A DNA stretch of 64,000 bases from Ignavibacteriales bacterium (lineage in GTDB: Bacteria; Bacteroidota; Ignavibacteria; Ignavibacteriales; Melioribacteraceae): NCBI GenBank assembly GCA_020635285.1, contig JACKAB010000044.1:558001-622000 (forward strand), read 5' to 3'. A program made the translations under genes and the position numbers. Each line of letters begins with the position of its first letter. Position 1 is the first letter of the stretch. Below are positions 1-9,601 of the stretch, piece by piece. The notes beneath the pieces were generated by a model. The model worked only from the letters and a program-made list of their open reading frames with translations, searched no databases and was not told the DNA's origin.

Positions 1-1103
1 GATTTTATGATCATCATGAACATCATATTGCAGTTTACACAGGAATTGAAGAAACAGAGCATCGTGACATCCATAAAACTTTTGAAAATTATCTTAATGC
101 TAAAAAGAAATTATATGATTTATTAAGTTATAATGATATCGCGATAATAAATTCAGATGATAAATATTGGAGAAAAGTTACTTCTAATTGTAAAGCACAA
201 ATAATCACTTTTGGAGTTAATCCTCATGCTGATCTGCAAATTAAAAATTATAATATTAAAAGTGATTATTCTTGGTTTTCATTCAAATTTTTGAATCAAA
301 TTCATGAAATTAAAACATTTTTACCAGGTATCTTCAATTTATATAATATTTGTGCCGCAATCTTAACTCTATATTCTCTTAATTTTTGTTTATCAAATAG
401 CCTTAAATCCATTGAAAAATTTACTGGTGTCCCTGGACGAATGGAAAAACATTTTCTCAGTGGAAATCGAATAGCAATAGTTGACTATGCACATACTCCT
501 AACAGTATTAAATCTGCAATAGAATGGTTGAAATTAGCTTACAAATCACATAAAATTATAACAGTATTTGGATGTGGAGGAGATAGATCTGAAGAAAAGA
601 GGCCTATAATGGGTAAGATAGCAAGTGAACTTTCTGATTACGTGTATATAACAACTGATAATCCAAGAAATGAGGATAAACTTAGCATTATTAATGACAT
701 AGCTTCTGGAATAGTTAAAAATAATTATTCTACTTATGTCTACAGAGCTTTGGCTATTAAAAGAGCATTATTGGATAATAAAAATTCTGTTGTTCTAATA
801 GCTGGTAAAGGTAATGAAACTTACACAGAGATAATAAAAAAATATTACTATCGAAAAATTAATGGTAAAAGAGTTAGAAATAATTTTAAAGTACCTCAGA
901 GAGGGTATATCCTTAAATCAGATACAGATATTCTTTCATATATTGTGAACAAACATAAGTTGGGTAGTATCCAAAAAAGTGAGATTAAAAAATATAGATC
1001 TAATAACAAATATATTTCTGATTCTATGATATTAAACCATAGACTTAGATTGGCACCAAACTGTTATTTTCAAAAAAATCAAACTTCAGGGATGTTATAT
1101 TAA
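1..1103 (+). CDS. MurE-type Mur ligase, C-terminal part (5' end outside window)
   Basis: The frame is open from base 3, so the N-terminus lies before the window. Family marks are in the expected order: TEHRDIHKTFENYLNAKK (like the MurE T.DHLD.H.....Y..AK stretch), NSDD, LPGIFNLYN, then the C-terminal domain with VDYAHTPNS, FGCGGDRSEEKRP, TDNPRNED and AGKGNETY. In MurE, DNPR binds the meso-diaminopimelate side chain, so the fold and probably an ATP-dependent amino-acid ligation are clear. The last ~80 residues do not match the usual MurE end. In the -1 frame, from an A7 run at 1072-1078, an open stretch continues to 1288 (DVILISSPGNKEWYK...), so the true C-terminus may lie there. It sits upstream of a glycosyltransferase and a C39 exporter, so it may act on a peptide or cell-wall product rather than be housekeeping MurE; that is inference. 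Confidence 0.85.
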   Translation, partial: FYDHHEHHIAVYTGIEETEHRDIHKTFENYLNAKKKLYDLLSYNDIAIINSDDKYWRKVTSNCKAQIITFGVNPHADLQIKNYNIKSDYSWFSFKFLNQIHEIKTFLPGIFNLYNICAAILTLYSLNFCLSNSLKSIEKFTGVPGRMEKHFLSGNRIAIVDYAHTPNSIKSAIEWLKLAYKSHKIITVFGCGGDRSEEKRPIMGKIASELSDYVYITTDNPRNEDKLSIINDIASGIVKNNYSTYVYRALAIKRALLDNKNSVVLIAGKGNETYTEIIKKYYYRKINGKRVRNNFKVPQRGYILKSDTDILSYIVNKHKLGSIQKSEIKKYRSNNKYISDSMILNHRLRLAPNCYFQKNQTSGMLY

Positions 1104-1325
1104 TTAGTAGCCCTGGAAACAAAGAATGGTATAAAATGGAAAGTGAATTTACTTCAATTCTGAAAACGATGATGGATAAAAATTTAAGATTCTCTGAGTT
1201 TAAAAAAAAATCTGACAAATTGAAACATAATGAATATCAAACCTTAATTAAGAATATTCAGTACTCATTCGTAAGCAATTGTTATTAACAGACAATATTT
1301 AACAATATTGTAAGCTTAAATATTT

Positions 1326-2597
1326 ATGAAAATTTTATTTCTTAGACATATAATGAAAAATATTGGGGGTACCGGAGTTTATACAAAAATAATTATTGAC
1401 GAGCTCTTAGCGCGTGGTCATACAATAGGTTTTTGGCCGGCAAATGGAGTAATTTTTAAAGAATTTCAAGATAAAAATCTCATTTTGTATGATATGGAAC
1501 AAGAAGAAGTAAATGAGGAGTGGGATATAATTATATTGCAGCATGCTGATATTTTATATTATACTCAAAGAATTATTCAACAGTTGAAAAACGTACCCAT
1601 CATTTTCATTTCTCACTCCTCATCTCCAAATGATCAAATTACAACTGATAATAGGGTAATGAAAGTGTTAAAAATTGCTGAAGGTGTGGCAAGTTCAAAT
1701 TGGGATTACCCAGAAGAATTTATTGAAACCCATCGTAATCCTATTATTATAAAACAAGATTCTACGTATCTGAAACCGAGAAATCCTAAAAACATCTTAC
1801 TGTTATCAAGATTAGCAGAAGATAAAGCTGACATAGTTAGATATATAATATCAACAATAAATAGACTTCCAAAGTACAATTTGTTAATAGCTGGCAAAGC
1901 CGTTTTTTACGAGAAGTATTATTCAATTTCTAATGGTAATATAAAGTTTTTGGGTCAAGTGGAAAATACGGATCTATTATTTAAGAATACCGATTTAGTA
2001 ATAGGAAGTGGTCGAGTTGCATTAGAAGGTATCGCAAATAAGAGACCAGTTTTAGTTGCGGGCTTTAGGGGTTTAGGGGGGCTGGTTACTCCAGATAATT
2101 TTCAAGAATATGTTAAAATTATGTTCTCGGGCAGAATTGGTGGTCAAAAAGCAGAAAAAATAGAGCGATTTGATTTAGAAAAAAAAATAGAAACAATTTT
2201 TAACAATGAAAAGATAACAGACATTGTAGAAAGAAATTATCTACTTCTTAAACAAATATTTGATCACAAATTAGTGGTCACGAAGCTTGAAAAAACAATC
2301 AATAACCTCATTGAATTATTTGAAATGGTAAATGATAAAACTCGGATCGTGAATCTTAAACCTAAATTAGTCTCCAATTGTGATTTTAAGAATTATGATA
2401 AGCAGATTATCATTGAAAGGAAAGTTTCTGGCAGACAAATCTGTGTAATAGATAATGAATTACATGCAATAATTTCTAAATTAAACGGAAAGAAGAAAAT
2501 CGGACAATTCCTTAGTAAAAATATCGTGGATAATTCTACTTTACTTCAGAATATAAAAGAATTATGGGAGTTAAAATTGCTCAGTTTAACTAAATAA
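1326..2597 (+). CDS. Glycosyltransferase (GT4-like) with C-terminal PqqD-like domain
   Basis: 423 aa. The N-terminus (FLRHIMKNIGGTGVYTKIII) has the glycine-rich first strand/loop of GT-B glycosyltransferases. NILLLSRLAEDKAD and the later VIGSGRVALEGIANKRPVL region match the donor-binding half (E and G positions of GT4). The last ~60 residues (ICVIDNELHAIISKLNGKKKIGQF...IKELWELKLLSL) resemble a PqqD/RRE-type winged helix, which in RiPP pathways binds leader peptides. The gene ends 17 bases before the C39 exporter gene, suggesting one transcript. A glycosyltransferase that recruits its own peptide substrate is a reasonable inference. The GT call is firmer than the PqqD-like call. Confidence 0.75.
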   Translation: MKILFLRHIMKNIGGTGVYTKIIIDELLARGHTIGFWPANGVIFKEFQDKNLILYDMEQEEVNEEWDIIILQHADILYYTQRIIQQLKNVPIIFISHSSSPNDQITTDNRVMKVLKIAEGVASSNWDYPEEFIETHRNPIIIKQDSTYLKPRNPKNILLLSRLAEDKADIVRYIISTINRLPKYNLLIAGKAVFYEKYYSISNGNIKFLGQVENTDLLFKNTDLVIGSGRVALEGIANKRPVLVAGFRGLGGLVTPDNFQEYVKIMFSGRIGGQKAEKIERFDLEKKIETIFNNEKITDIVERNYLLLKQIFDHKLVVTKLEKTINNLIELFEMVNDKTRIVNLKPKLVSNCDFKNYDKQIIIERKVSGRQICVIDNELHAIISKLNGKKKIGQFLSKNIVDNSTLLQNIKELWELKLLSLTK

Positions 2598-2614
2598 ATC
2601 TCTGTTGCCTAACT

Positions 2615-4816
2615 ATGTTTAAAAAAAAATTTCCTTTTTATAGACAAATTGAAAGGATGGATTGTGGAGCTGCATGCATAAGAATGATAGCTAAATACTA
2701 TGGCAAAGAAATATCTCTAACGTCGATCAAAAATAGATGTTCTTTAGAACAAAAAGGATTAAGTTTATTAAGTTTGAGTAGCGCTGCAGAATCTTTTGGT
2801 CTGAAAACTTTAGGAATAAAAATTGATTTAGATATTTTTATTAATAGAGTTTGTCTTCCTGCCATTGTCCATTGGAAAGAAGACCATTACGTTGTGGTTT
2901 ATAAAATTAATAAAAAAAATGTATTAGTAGCGGATCCCGCTTTTGGACTCATAAAATATAGTCTCGCAGAATTTATAAATGGTTGGTTAATAAAAAAATC
3001 AGAACAAAATGAGACTGGAATAGCATTAATTATTGAGCCAACTGAAGAATTTCTTAAAAGGGAGAATGAAACAAGTAATGAACAAAAATTTTCTCATTTA
3101 TTTGACTATATAGCGCCATATAAATTCCACTTCATTAACTTATTAGTTGGATTAGTTATTGGAAGCTTCCTTCAACTTTGCTTACCTTTTATTACACAGA
3201 ACATAATTGACAAAGGTATAAATACAAGAGATATAAGTTTAATTCAAATATTACTTGTTGCTCAACTAGCAATATTTATAGGAAAAACATTTCTTGATTT
3301 TTTACAAAGTTGGGTTATACTGCATGTTAGTGCAAGAATAAATATTTCAATGATTTCTGATTTTTTGATTAAGTTAATGAAGCTCCCTTCCCCATTTTTT
3401 AAAAATAGAAAAATTGGTGATATACTTCAGCGAATTGGAGATCATAAAAGAATAGAACTTTTTGTAACAAATAATTCACTCTATTTCATATACAATTTTT
3501 TTAACATTTTAATATTCGGTAGTATACTTATGTACTATAATAGTTTAATATTTCTTATTTTTCTATTAAGTTCAGTCATATATCTAACTTGGATTTTGTT
3601 ACTATTAAAAAGAAGGAAAATTATTGACAAAAAAAGATTTGAAAATTCATCAACAAACAATAGTAATTTAATACAAATCATTTCCGGAATTGATGAAATA
3701 AAACTAAATAATTGTGAACAAGTTTATCGGTGGGCATGGGAAAAATTACAAGCCAAATTATTTAATATTAATTTAAAAGGCTTGGCTTTAAATCAAATCC
3801 AAAGTTCTGGTGCATTATTTATTTCTCAGATAAGAAATCTGATTATTACTTACATTATTGCAATTTCTGTAGTGGAGGGTAAAATGACACTTGGTGTTAT
3901 GCTTGCTGTGATGACCATACTTGGTTATTTGAACTCACCTTTAGATTTTATGATAAATTTTACTAGATCATTACAAGATGCTCAGATAAGTTTGGAAAGA
4001 TTAAATGAGATAAACATGTTGGAGACCGAAGAAGCTGGAAGGGTAATTAAAAATAAAATGGTTTATGAAGATATAAATTTGAAGAGTATTTGTTTTTCGT
4101 ACAATAATAATGACTATGAGTACATTTTAAATGGTATAAATCTTAATATTCCTTCGAATAAAATTACCGCAATTACTGGAGCGAGTGGTTGTGGTAAAAC
4201 AACTTTGATAAAACTCTTATTAGGTTTGCTGGTACCAACAAAAGGCCATATTTACATTGGAGCAAATGATTTACGAACTATAGAACTTCGGGAATGGCGT
4301 CAGCAATGTGGTGCAGTAATGCAAGACGGTTTCATTTTTTCAGATACGGTATTAAGAAACATTGCTTTAAGTAACACTGAGACAATGGATTATAATAGAA
4401 TATTATATTCTTCAAAATTAGCAATGGTCGACGAATTTATTAAAGAATTGCCACAAAAATATGAAACAAAAATTGGCTTAGACGCACATAATCTTAGTCA
4501 GGGTCAAAAACAAAGAATACTCTTGGCAAGGGCAATTTATAAAGATCCAAAATATTTTTTCCTCGATGAAGCTACTAATTCACTGGATTCAAGAAATGAA
4601 AAAATAATCACCGATAACCTTAATTTATTTTTTGAAAATCGGACTGTTATTATTATTGCTCACAGACTTAGTACAATTAAAAATGCACATAATATTATAA
4701 CACTTGGTAGGGGCGAAGTTTTGGAACAAGGGAGTTACTGCGAACTTATACGTAAGAAAGGTAATTTTTATCAATTATTTTTAAATCAACTTGAGGAAGA
4801 AAAAATTTCTGTATGA
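2615..4816 (+). CDS. C39-peptidase-containing ABC exporter
   Basis: 733 aa, the normal size for bacteriocin/RiPP exporters. N-terminal C39 cysteine peptidase (about residues 1-135): catalytic Cys in RMDCGAACIRM, His in VHWKEDHYVVV, Asp in VADPAFG. A six-helix exporter domain follows, then a C-terminal ABC domain with Walker A GASGCGKTT, signature LSQGQKQ, Walker B YFFLDEATNSLD and H-loop IIIAHRLST. All catalytic residues are present. Such proteins cut a leader (normally after a double glycine) and pump the peptide across the inner membrane with an HlyD-type adaptor. The next gene is that adaptor and overlaps it by ATGA. Confidence 0.95.
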   Translation: MFKKKFPFYRQIERMDCGAACIRMIAKYYGKEISLTSIKNRCSLEQKGLSLLSLSSAAESFGLKTLGIKIDLDIFINRVCLPAIVHWKEDHYVVVYKINKKNVLVADPAFGLIKYSLAEFINGWLIKKSEQNETGIALIIEPTEEFLKRENETSNEQKFSHLFDYIAPYKFHFINLLVGLVIGSFLQLCLPFITQNIIDKGINTRDISLIQILLVAQLAIFIGKTFLDFLQSWVILHVSARINISMISDFLIKLMKLPSPFFKNRKIGDILQRIGDHKRIELFVTNNSLYFIYNFFNILIFGSILMYYNSLIFLIFLLSSVIYLTWILLLLKRRKIIDKKRFENSSTNNSNLIQIISGIDEIKLNNCEQVYRWAWEKLQAKLFNINLKGLALNQIQSSGALFISQIRNLIITYIIAISVVEGKMTLGVMLAVMTILGYLNSPLDFMINFTRSLQDAQISLERLNEINMLETEEAGRVIKNKMVYEDINLKSICFSYNNNDYEYILNGINLNIPSNKITAITGASGCGKTTLIKLLLGLLVPTKGHIYIGANDLRTIELREWRQQCGAVMQDGFIFSDTVLRNIALSNTETMDYNRILYSSKLAMVDEFIKELPQKYETKIGLDAHNLSQGQKQRILLARAIYKDPKYFFLDEATNSLDSRNEKIITDNLNLFFENRTVIIIAHRLSTIKNAHNIITLGRGEVLEQGSYCELIRKKGNFYQLFLNQLEEEKISV

Positions 4817-6105
4817 TCTTTTCTAATAAAAATACTACTAACAGTAAAGACACCAATCTAGATGAACTTTTAGGTAAAACCCCTAATTGGATAATAAAAT
4901 GGGGGATCATTCTTATGAGTTTTATAATAATGACTTCACTTGTTCTTGCTAACTACATTAATTATGCAGAAGTGATAAAAGAAAGAATATACATTACTTC
5001 CATTCCTCCAATTTCTGATGTGGTTTCACCAGTTGATGGAAAAATAATAAGATTATTTTTTAAGAACCATGATCATGTAAAAAAGAACGAGATCATTTTA
5101 ATTTTCGAAAATTCAGCTAATCCTGAGAGTATGCTCGAACTAATTAAAATGTTAGATACATTTAAAAGCAAAGTAAATATTAAAGAATTTTATCACAAGT
5201 TTCCTCATTATAATGATCTTGGAATTATTCAAAAATCTTATTCTAATTATCTTAAAAGTATTGAAGTTAACAACAAAATCGAAATAAATTTGGATTTCGA
5301 ATTAGAATCAAAACAGATTAAGCAAAAATTATCTATACTTCATACACAATTAGACAATTATAATTTATATACAGAATATTTGCAAGAGATACTAAGTAGG
5401 TATACAAAAAACATTTCTCTAGATTCCATCGAATTTGATAAGAAAAAATATCATAACTTTAATAACTACATGAATAAAAAAGAACTAAATGATGTAAAAT
5501 CAAAAGTAATTAATAATAGTATAAATATTTTGAATTGTAAAAAAGAAATGTTAGAACAAACAAATCAATTGATTATATTAGATAAAAAACTGAAGAAAAG
5601 AAAACATGCATTACAAAGAGAAATAGATATAAAATTTAATATTCTTATAGAAGACCTAAAAGTTTGGTTCGATAAATTTGTAATAAAATCGTATACGGCT
5701 GGTAAAATCCAATTTAACGAAAACATGTTGATAAATTCATACATATATAAAGGGAATTGTATTGCACGAATAGTTCCAGATTCTATTACCTCATTATACG
5801 GTAGGATTGAAATAGACAACTTAAATGTTGATAGGATCGCTATTGGTCAGCGCACTATTATAAAATTGGATAGATACAATTCACAAAATTTTTGGACTCT
5901 GGAAGGATACATCTCAAGAATAAGTTCTGTAACGTTTGATAAAAAGTATATTCTAAAAATTTCCATTCCTGATTGGTTGTATATTAGGAAAGACATTGGT
6001 GAAATACCATTGAATAATGAATATTTTGGTACAGCTGAGATAATAGTTGAATCTTCTTCCATCTTAAAAAAAATATTCTCAAAGTTCAATTCAATTGAAA
6101 ATTAA
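4813..6105 (+). CDS. HlyD-family secretion adaptor
   Basis: 430 aa. One N-terminal transmembrane helix (IIKWGIILMSFIIMTSLVL), then a lipoyl/barrel-sandwich half (ISDVVSPVDGKIIRLFFKNHDHVKKNEIIL), a long helical hairpin with several Lys-rich coiled-coil stretches, and the returning half (KSYTAGKIQFNENMLINSYIYKGNCIARIVP). This is the usual partner of C39 ABC exporters, bridging the inner membrane to an outer-membrane channel. Its start codon overlaps the exporter stop (ATGA), indicating translational coupling. No TolC-type channel gene is in the window. Confidence 0.9.
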   Translation: MIFSNKNTTNSKDTNLDELLGKTPNWIIKWGIILMSFIIMTSLVLANYINYAEVIKERIYITSIPPISDVVSPVDGKIIRLFFKNHDHVKKNEIILIFENSANPESMLELIKMLDTFKSKVNIKEFYHKFPHYNDLGIIQKSYSNYLKSIEVNNKIEINLDFELESKQIKQKLSILHTQLDNYNLYTEYLQEILSRYTKNISLDSIEFDKKKYHNFNNYMNKKELNDVKSKVINNSINILNCKKEMLEQTNQLIILDKKLKKRKHALQREIDIKFNILIEDLKVWFDKFVIKSYTAGKIQFNENMLINSYIYKGNCIARIVPDSITSLYGRIEIDNLNVDRIAIGQRTIIKLDRYNSQNFWTLEGYISRISSVTFDKKYILKISIPDWLYIRKDIGEIPLNNEYFGTAEIIVESSSILKKIFSKFNSIEN

Positions 6106-6414
6106 AGTAAATAAAGGAAAACTAGTTGGTAGTGTAGATTAACAAGATATGGAAAATATAGAGAGTATCAGGCTATTCTAAATTAAAATGAAATTCTTCA
6201 GATGGAAGTGGATTTTTTTATCAATGTAGGTAACAATAAGAAGAGATCCAAAAAATATAATTTTTAATACTATATTTCGATTATATTTTCAGTTTATAAA
6301 GTTAGTATTTATCTTCAGAAAAAGTCACCTATTTGGGAGAACGAATTCCAATAAGTCAGGTGAATTTCAAACTCATGATTTACGGAATGATAAATGAATA
6401 AAACCAGTAAAAAA

Positions 6415-6556
6415 TACCAAGTACTACTACTTGGTAAAATAAAAATAAGAAACAAAATAATAAAAAAAGTTTAAAATATTTATTTCATTTATTAAACGAA
6501 TCAAGGCATTTATTTTAAGTGCGCAATAATTTTACGTAACCACGTAGTACTACTCT
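6415..6556. repeat. Dispersed ~140-base hairpin-bounded element, copy 1
   Basis: The left end is a hairpin, CCAAGTA-CTAC-TACTTGG (extended by TA on each side). The right end (6539-6556) is CCACGTAGTACTACTC. The interior is A-rich then T-rich. Copies at 11299 and 24461 have the same end spacing (122-124 bases). It lies about 60 bases before the MauE gene. The rest of the 6106-6616 gap shows no gene. Confidence 0.7.
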
Positions 6557-6616
6557 TTTAATACCTATTACACTTTTTTATATTTCTTAGGAAATTTATA
6601 TTAAAATGCTCTGTTA

Positions 6617-7105
6617 ATGACGAGAGGGTTCTTGTTTGAAATAAATACATATTTACGAAGCACTAAAATTTTTGATAGAAATTTATTAAAGAAATTTTAT
6701 ACTGTACTATATTATTTAATTGTAGCGGTTTTACTGTTTACTGGAGTAACCAAAGTTGTTGACCCACTACCGCTTTTGGAAACTCTTAAATTAATTCCTA
6801 TTGTTCCGGAAGATTTGGTTGTCCCAGTTGCAACATTATTACCAGTTCTTGAGGTTGGTCTTGGTCTGCTTATGCTGCTAAAAATAAAACTAAATGTAAT
6901 ATTGCCGTTAGTTGTAATGTTATTTTTCATCTTTTTTGCTTTTAGTATTTATGGGAATTTTGTTGGTCTTAATGCTGATTGTGGGTGTTTTGGAAATGTT
7001 GTAAAAAGTGAATTTGGGTGGGGTATGATAGTGAGAAATTGTGTTTTGTTTGTTGGAAGTGTTTATATAAATTTTAATATAAGGTCTTGCAAGACAAATA
7101 ACTAA
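6617..7105 (+). CDS. MauE/DoxX-family redox membrane protein, copy 1
   Basis: 162 aa with four hydrophobic helices. It carries the family's marked LLPVLEVGLGLLM helix and the NADCGCFGN motif after the third helix; these two Cys residues are typical of MauE-like proteins that handle electrons for disulfide formation or reduction in the periplasm. It is followed after a short gap by a secreted peptide with paired Cys (CAC, CTC), fitting a role in that peptide's oxidation state (inference). A damaged second copy lies at 11539-12004 and is nearly identical in LETLK.IPIVPEDLVVPVATLLP. The start at 6617 is the first usable ATG; the ATG 11 bases before it meets a stop after three codons. Confidence 0.85.
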   Translation: MTRGFLFEINTYLRSTKIFDRNLLKKFYTVLYYLIVAVLLFTGVTKVVDPLPLLETLKLIPIVPEDLVVPVATLLPVLEVGLGLLMLLKIKLNVILPLVVMLFFIFFAFSIYGNFVGLNADCGCFGNVVKSEFGWGMIVRNCVLFVGSVYINFNIRSCKTNN

Positions 7106-7132
7106 TTAATTTTAACAAATTTGGAGAAAAAA

Positions 7133-7303
7133 ATGAAGAAGATATTAAGTATGATCGCATTAATGATTATTGTTGGAATGGTCTTTTTTACCCCCACTAA
7201 AACACAGGCAATTTCTCAAGCACCAGGAAAATGGTTTCCTTCATATAGTGCTTGTGCCTGTCCAGTTGTTGTGCACACTTGTACATGTGTCTATCTTGAC
7301 TAA
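7133..7303 (+). CDS. Secreted Cys-rich small peptide
   Basis: 56 aa. A clear Sec signal (MKKILSMIALMIIVGMVFF) ends in TQA, a signal-peptidase-I-type site, leaving about 30 residues with two cysteine pairs, CAC and CTC. The ATG at 7133 is chosen over an upstream TTG because GGAG stands at the right distance. It has no double-glycine leader, so the upstream C39 exporter may not process it in the usual way. It sits between MauE and the propeller lipoprotein, the same place as the NVEALA-like peptide of block 2 (13869), and is followed by a strong terminator. Function unknown; similar small peptides occur beside such propellers in Bacteroidetes. Confidence 0.7.
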   Translation: MKKILSMIALMIIVGMVFFTPTKTQAISQAPGKWFPSYSACACPVVVHTCTCVYLD

Positions 7304-7328
7304 ATCTTATGGTTGTTATTTAAGTATA

Positions 7329-7357
7329 GAAAGTTCTCGAATGAGAACTTTCTTTTA
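7329..7357 (+). terminator. Rho-independent terminator
   Basis: Perfect 10-base stem GAAAGTTCTC / GAGAACTTTC with a 4-base loop, then TTTT. It lies 26 bases after the peptide gene and should end the MauE-peptide transcript. Confidence 0.85.
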
Positions 7358-7707
7358 ACTTTAATACAACTGCAAAAAACAATATTTTACTGGTTACTTT
7401 TTAATATGTTTTTTAAGTGTTGTGGAGTGTTCAAGGTCATCTTGTTTTGGAATCACCTTTGAAATGGGCATGTTTTATTTTTTACGAATTATGCGGAGAA
7501 TGAGAACAACTTTTGCTTCTAGTAAATTAGTTTTGCAATATCCAAAATGTAGATATACGATATTAAGCAAGAAATATAGTTATTGAACAAACAAAAAGTT
7601 GAATGTATGTCATGAAGTATCAAGAATAATTAATTTAGTAATGATATATTGGTTTATAGTAGTTTGTCCATCTAAAACCTTTTTATTCTATGATTATAGG
7701 TATAAAT
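7358..7707. other. Gene-free spacer
   Basis: About 350 bases between the terminator and the propeller gene. No open frame with coding character and no clear repeat was seen. It probably holds the promoter of the propeller-thioredoxin pair, but no convincing -35/-10 set could be picked. Confidence 0.5.
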
Positions 7708-8898
7708 ATGTTTATTATTGAAAAAAGTAAAATAGTATTTTTTATGATATGTTTAATTGGAATTATTTCATGCCATAATGAAAGCGTTAAAAATAATAGT
7801 ATCAGTTTTGATGCAAAATCTAGAAGTTTCGAAAAACTTTTTAGCATTGTTGATAGCTTTAGTATTCCAACAGAGTACTCTGATAGTATTAAAATTTTTG
7901 AAATTAATAAAGCTTACAAAATTAATAATGATATTTTATTATCGGATTCCCGGAGTGGCAATTTATTAATTGTATCAAAAAAAGGTGAGCTCATAAAAAT
8001 TATTGGGAAAAAAGGCAAAGGGCCAGGTGAGTTCATGAATTTGTCAGATTTTATTGTAACAAGTGATAGGAAAATATTGGCCATCAATGCCTTGGAAAAT
8101 ACGTTAAATGAATATCATCAAGAAAAGTTCGTTAAAAAAATTAGACTCTCATTTGAGCATAGAATCCCAGAACAAATTTTGGAAATTTCGGATAATAGAT
8201 TTGTTATTTGTGCTTATAGAAACCTCGAAAATGGATCCACCAGAAATAATTATAATTTTTTACCTTATGGTAAATCTTGCTACCTCAATATATATGATAA
8301 AGAATTTAATTTACAAAACGGTTTTATTAGCCCACATCCAAAATATGATGAAACTATGGATTGTTTTGCTGTAACGCAAATAAATTCATTTTCACCATCC
8401 GTAGTATCTAACGACTATATTTACAGTATGAGGCAGGATGGATTTTATGAAATTATTGTTTCAGATATGAATGGAAAAAGCATAAATAGATTTTCAGTGA
8501 AACAACAAAAGTTCATTGAATTTGATTTAAACTTAATACAAGATCATAAAGTAATAAACCGTCGTTCAAACTATTCATTTGAAAAACAGGGACAAATAAT
8601 CGCAAGTCATTCTTCTCCTACCTCATTACATGCTGTTAAGAACTATTTACTAGTAACTATTTTTGCTCCATATGATAATGCTTTTTCACAATACTCGCTT
8701 TCTGATTGGCCAGAAAGAGAATATCATTTAGATATTTTTAAAATAGAAAAAATGGATTTAAAACCAGTTTTCGGTGGTATTAAAATGAATAAGAAAATAA
8801 TAGGAATAACTGAAGATGAAACCTTAATTTGTATTGATAGAAAATATGATGAAAATATTAAAAATATAAACATCTATACATATAGGTTGAACTTATGA
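7708..8898 (+). CDS. 6-bladed beta-propeller lipoprotein, copy 1
   Basis: About 396 aa from the ATG at 7708, preferred over 7690 because AGG lies upstream and the signal peptide then looks normal. The N-terminus is a lipoprotein signal with lipobox GIISC. The blade motif GKKGKGPGEFMNLSDF is the hallmark of this Bacteroidetes-type family. The protein should sit on the periplasmic face of a membrane; the family's function is unknown. It overlaps the next gene by ATGA. The same coupling is kept in block 2 (15743-15746), so the propeller and the thioredoxin-like protein probably work together. Confidence 0.8.
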   Translation: MFIIEKSKIVFFMICLIGIISCHNESVKNNSISFDAKSRSFEKLFSIVDSFSIPTEYSDSIKIFEINKAYKINNDILLSDSRSGNLLIVSKKGELIKIIGKKGKGPGEFMNLSDFIVTSDRKILAINALENTLNEYHQEKFVKKIRLSFEHRIPEQILEISDNRFVICAYRNLENGSTRNNYNFLPYGKSCYLNIYDKEFNLQNGFISPHPKYDETMDCFAVTQINSFSPSVVSNDYIYSMRQDGFYEIIVSDMNGKSINRFSVKQQKFIEFDLNLIQDHKVINRRSNYSFEKQGQIIASHSSPTSLHAVKNYLLVTIFAPYDNAFSQYSLSDWPEREYHLDIFKIEKMDLKPVFGGIKMNKKIIGITEDETLICIDRKYDENIKNINIYTYRLNL

Positions 8899-9472
8899 AG
8901 AAAATTAATTTTAATAAGGGATTAAATTATTTGGGGATGACAATCTTATTCATTTGCCTTCTTTATTTGCTTTGGCAAAGGTCGGAATTGTCTGAAAGTT
9001 TAATAAATAATCATGATGAACTTAATATATGTAAATATCAAGTTAACTTTTTTCAAACTGAGCTTGACATTAGGTCAAAAGCAATTGGGAGTAAATTAGA
9101 TTTAAATTTAATGAAAATAGAAAACAATATTAATTTTAAAACAAATAAAAATAAAATCCTAATTTTTGCTGATGATGCAACATGTACACCTTGTTTTCAT
9201 GAAACTATCGGCCTAATTTTAAACCAAAGAAATGAATCAGTGGATTCTGATATAGTAGTAATTTTAATTGTTGGTTCAAGGAACCAAAATTATACAAAAA
9301 AGTTATGTGAAAAATATTTACATGAGCTACCAGTTTATTCCGATTCCAATTTTCTTCTAAAAAAAAGTTTAATCTTGACACTAGGTTTACATCATGTTTT
9401 TTACTTGATGAAGATGATAATTGTTTATCATCATTTCTATTTAAGAAGGAGATGAGTTTAATAATTATATAA
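8895..9472 (+). pseudogene. Membrane-anchored thioredoxin-like protein, frame-shifted near its end
   Basis: One N-terminal transmembrane helix, a short coiled stretch, then a thioredoxin-like region with the CxxC site in DDATCTPCFHE. The reading frame is lost at the A8 run near 9360. The printed frame ends at 9455 with a basic tail, but the neighbouring frame continues with family-like sequence (LDTRFTSCFLLDEDDNC) to a stop at 9472, parallel to the end of the block-2 homologue. So this is either a late frameshift or a base-call error. Predicted role: thiol-disulfide exchange in the periplasm, coupled to the propeller lipoprotein by an ATGA overlap. Confidence 0.65.
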
Positions 9473-9601
9473 AAAGTAAGGTTATTCTAAAAATTACAAA
9501 GTTGTTAAATTGAAAAATTCAGTTTCATATAACGACGTATTTAATAATGTTAATTAGGCAATTACGATTTTGATAACTCAAATATATTTTTTAGGAGAGA
9601 T

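Noticed and set aside
7133..7303. Double-glycine leader peptide for the C39 exporter
   Set aside because: No GG/GA site follows a leader; the sequence instead has a Sec signal ending in TQA.
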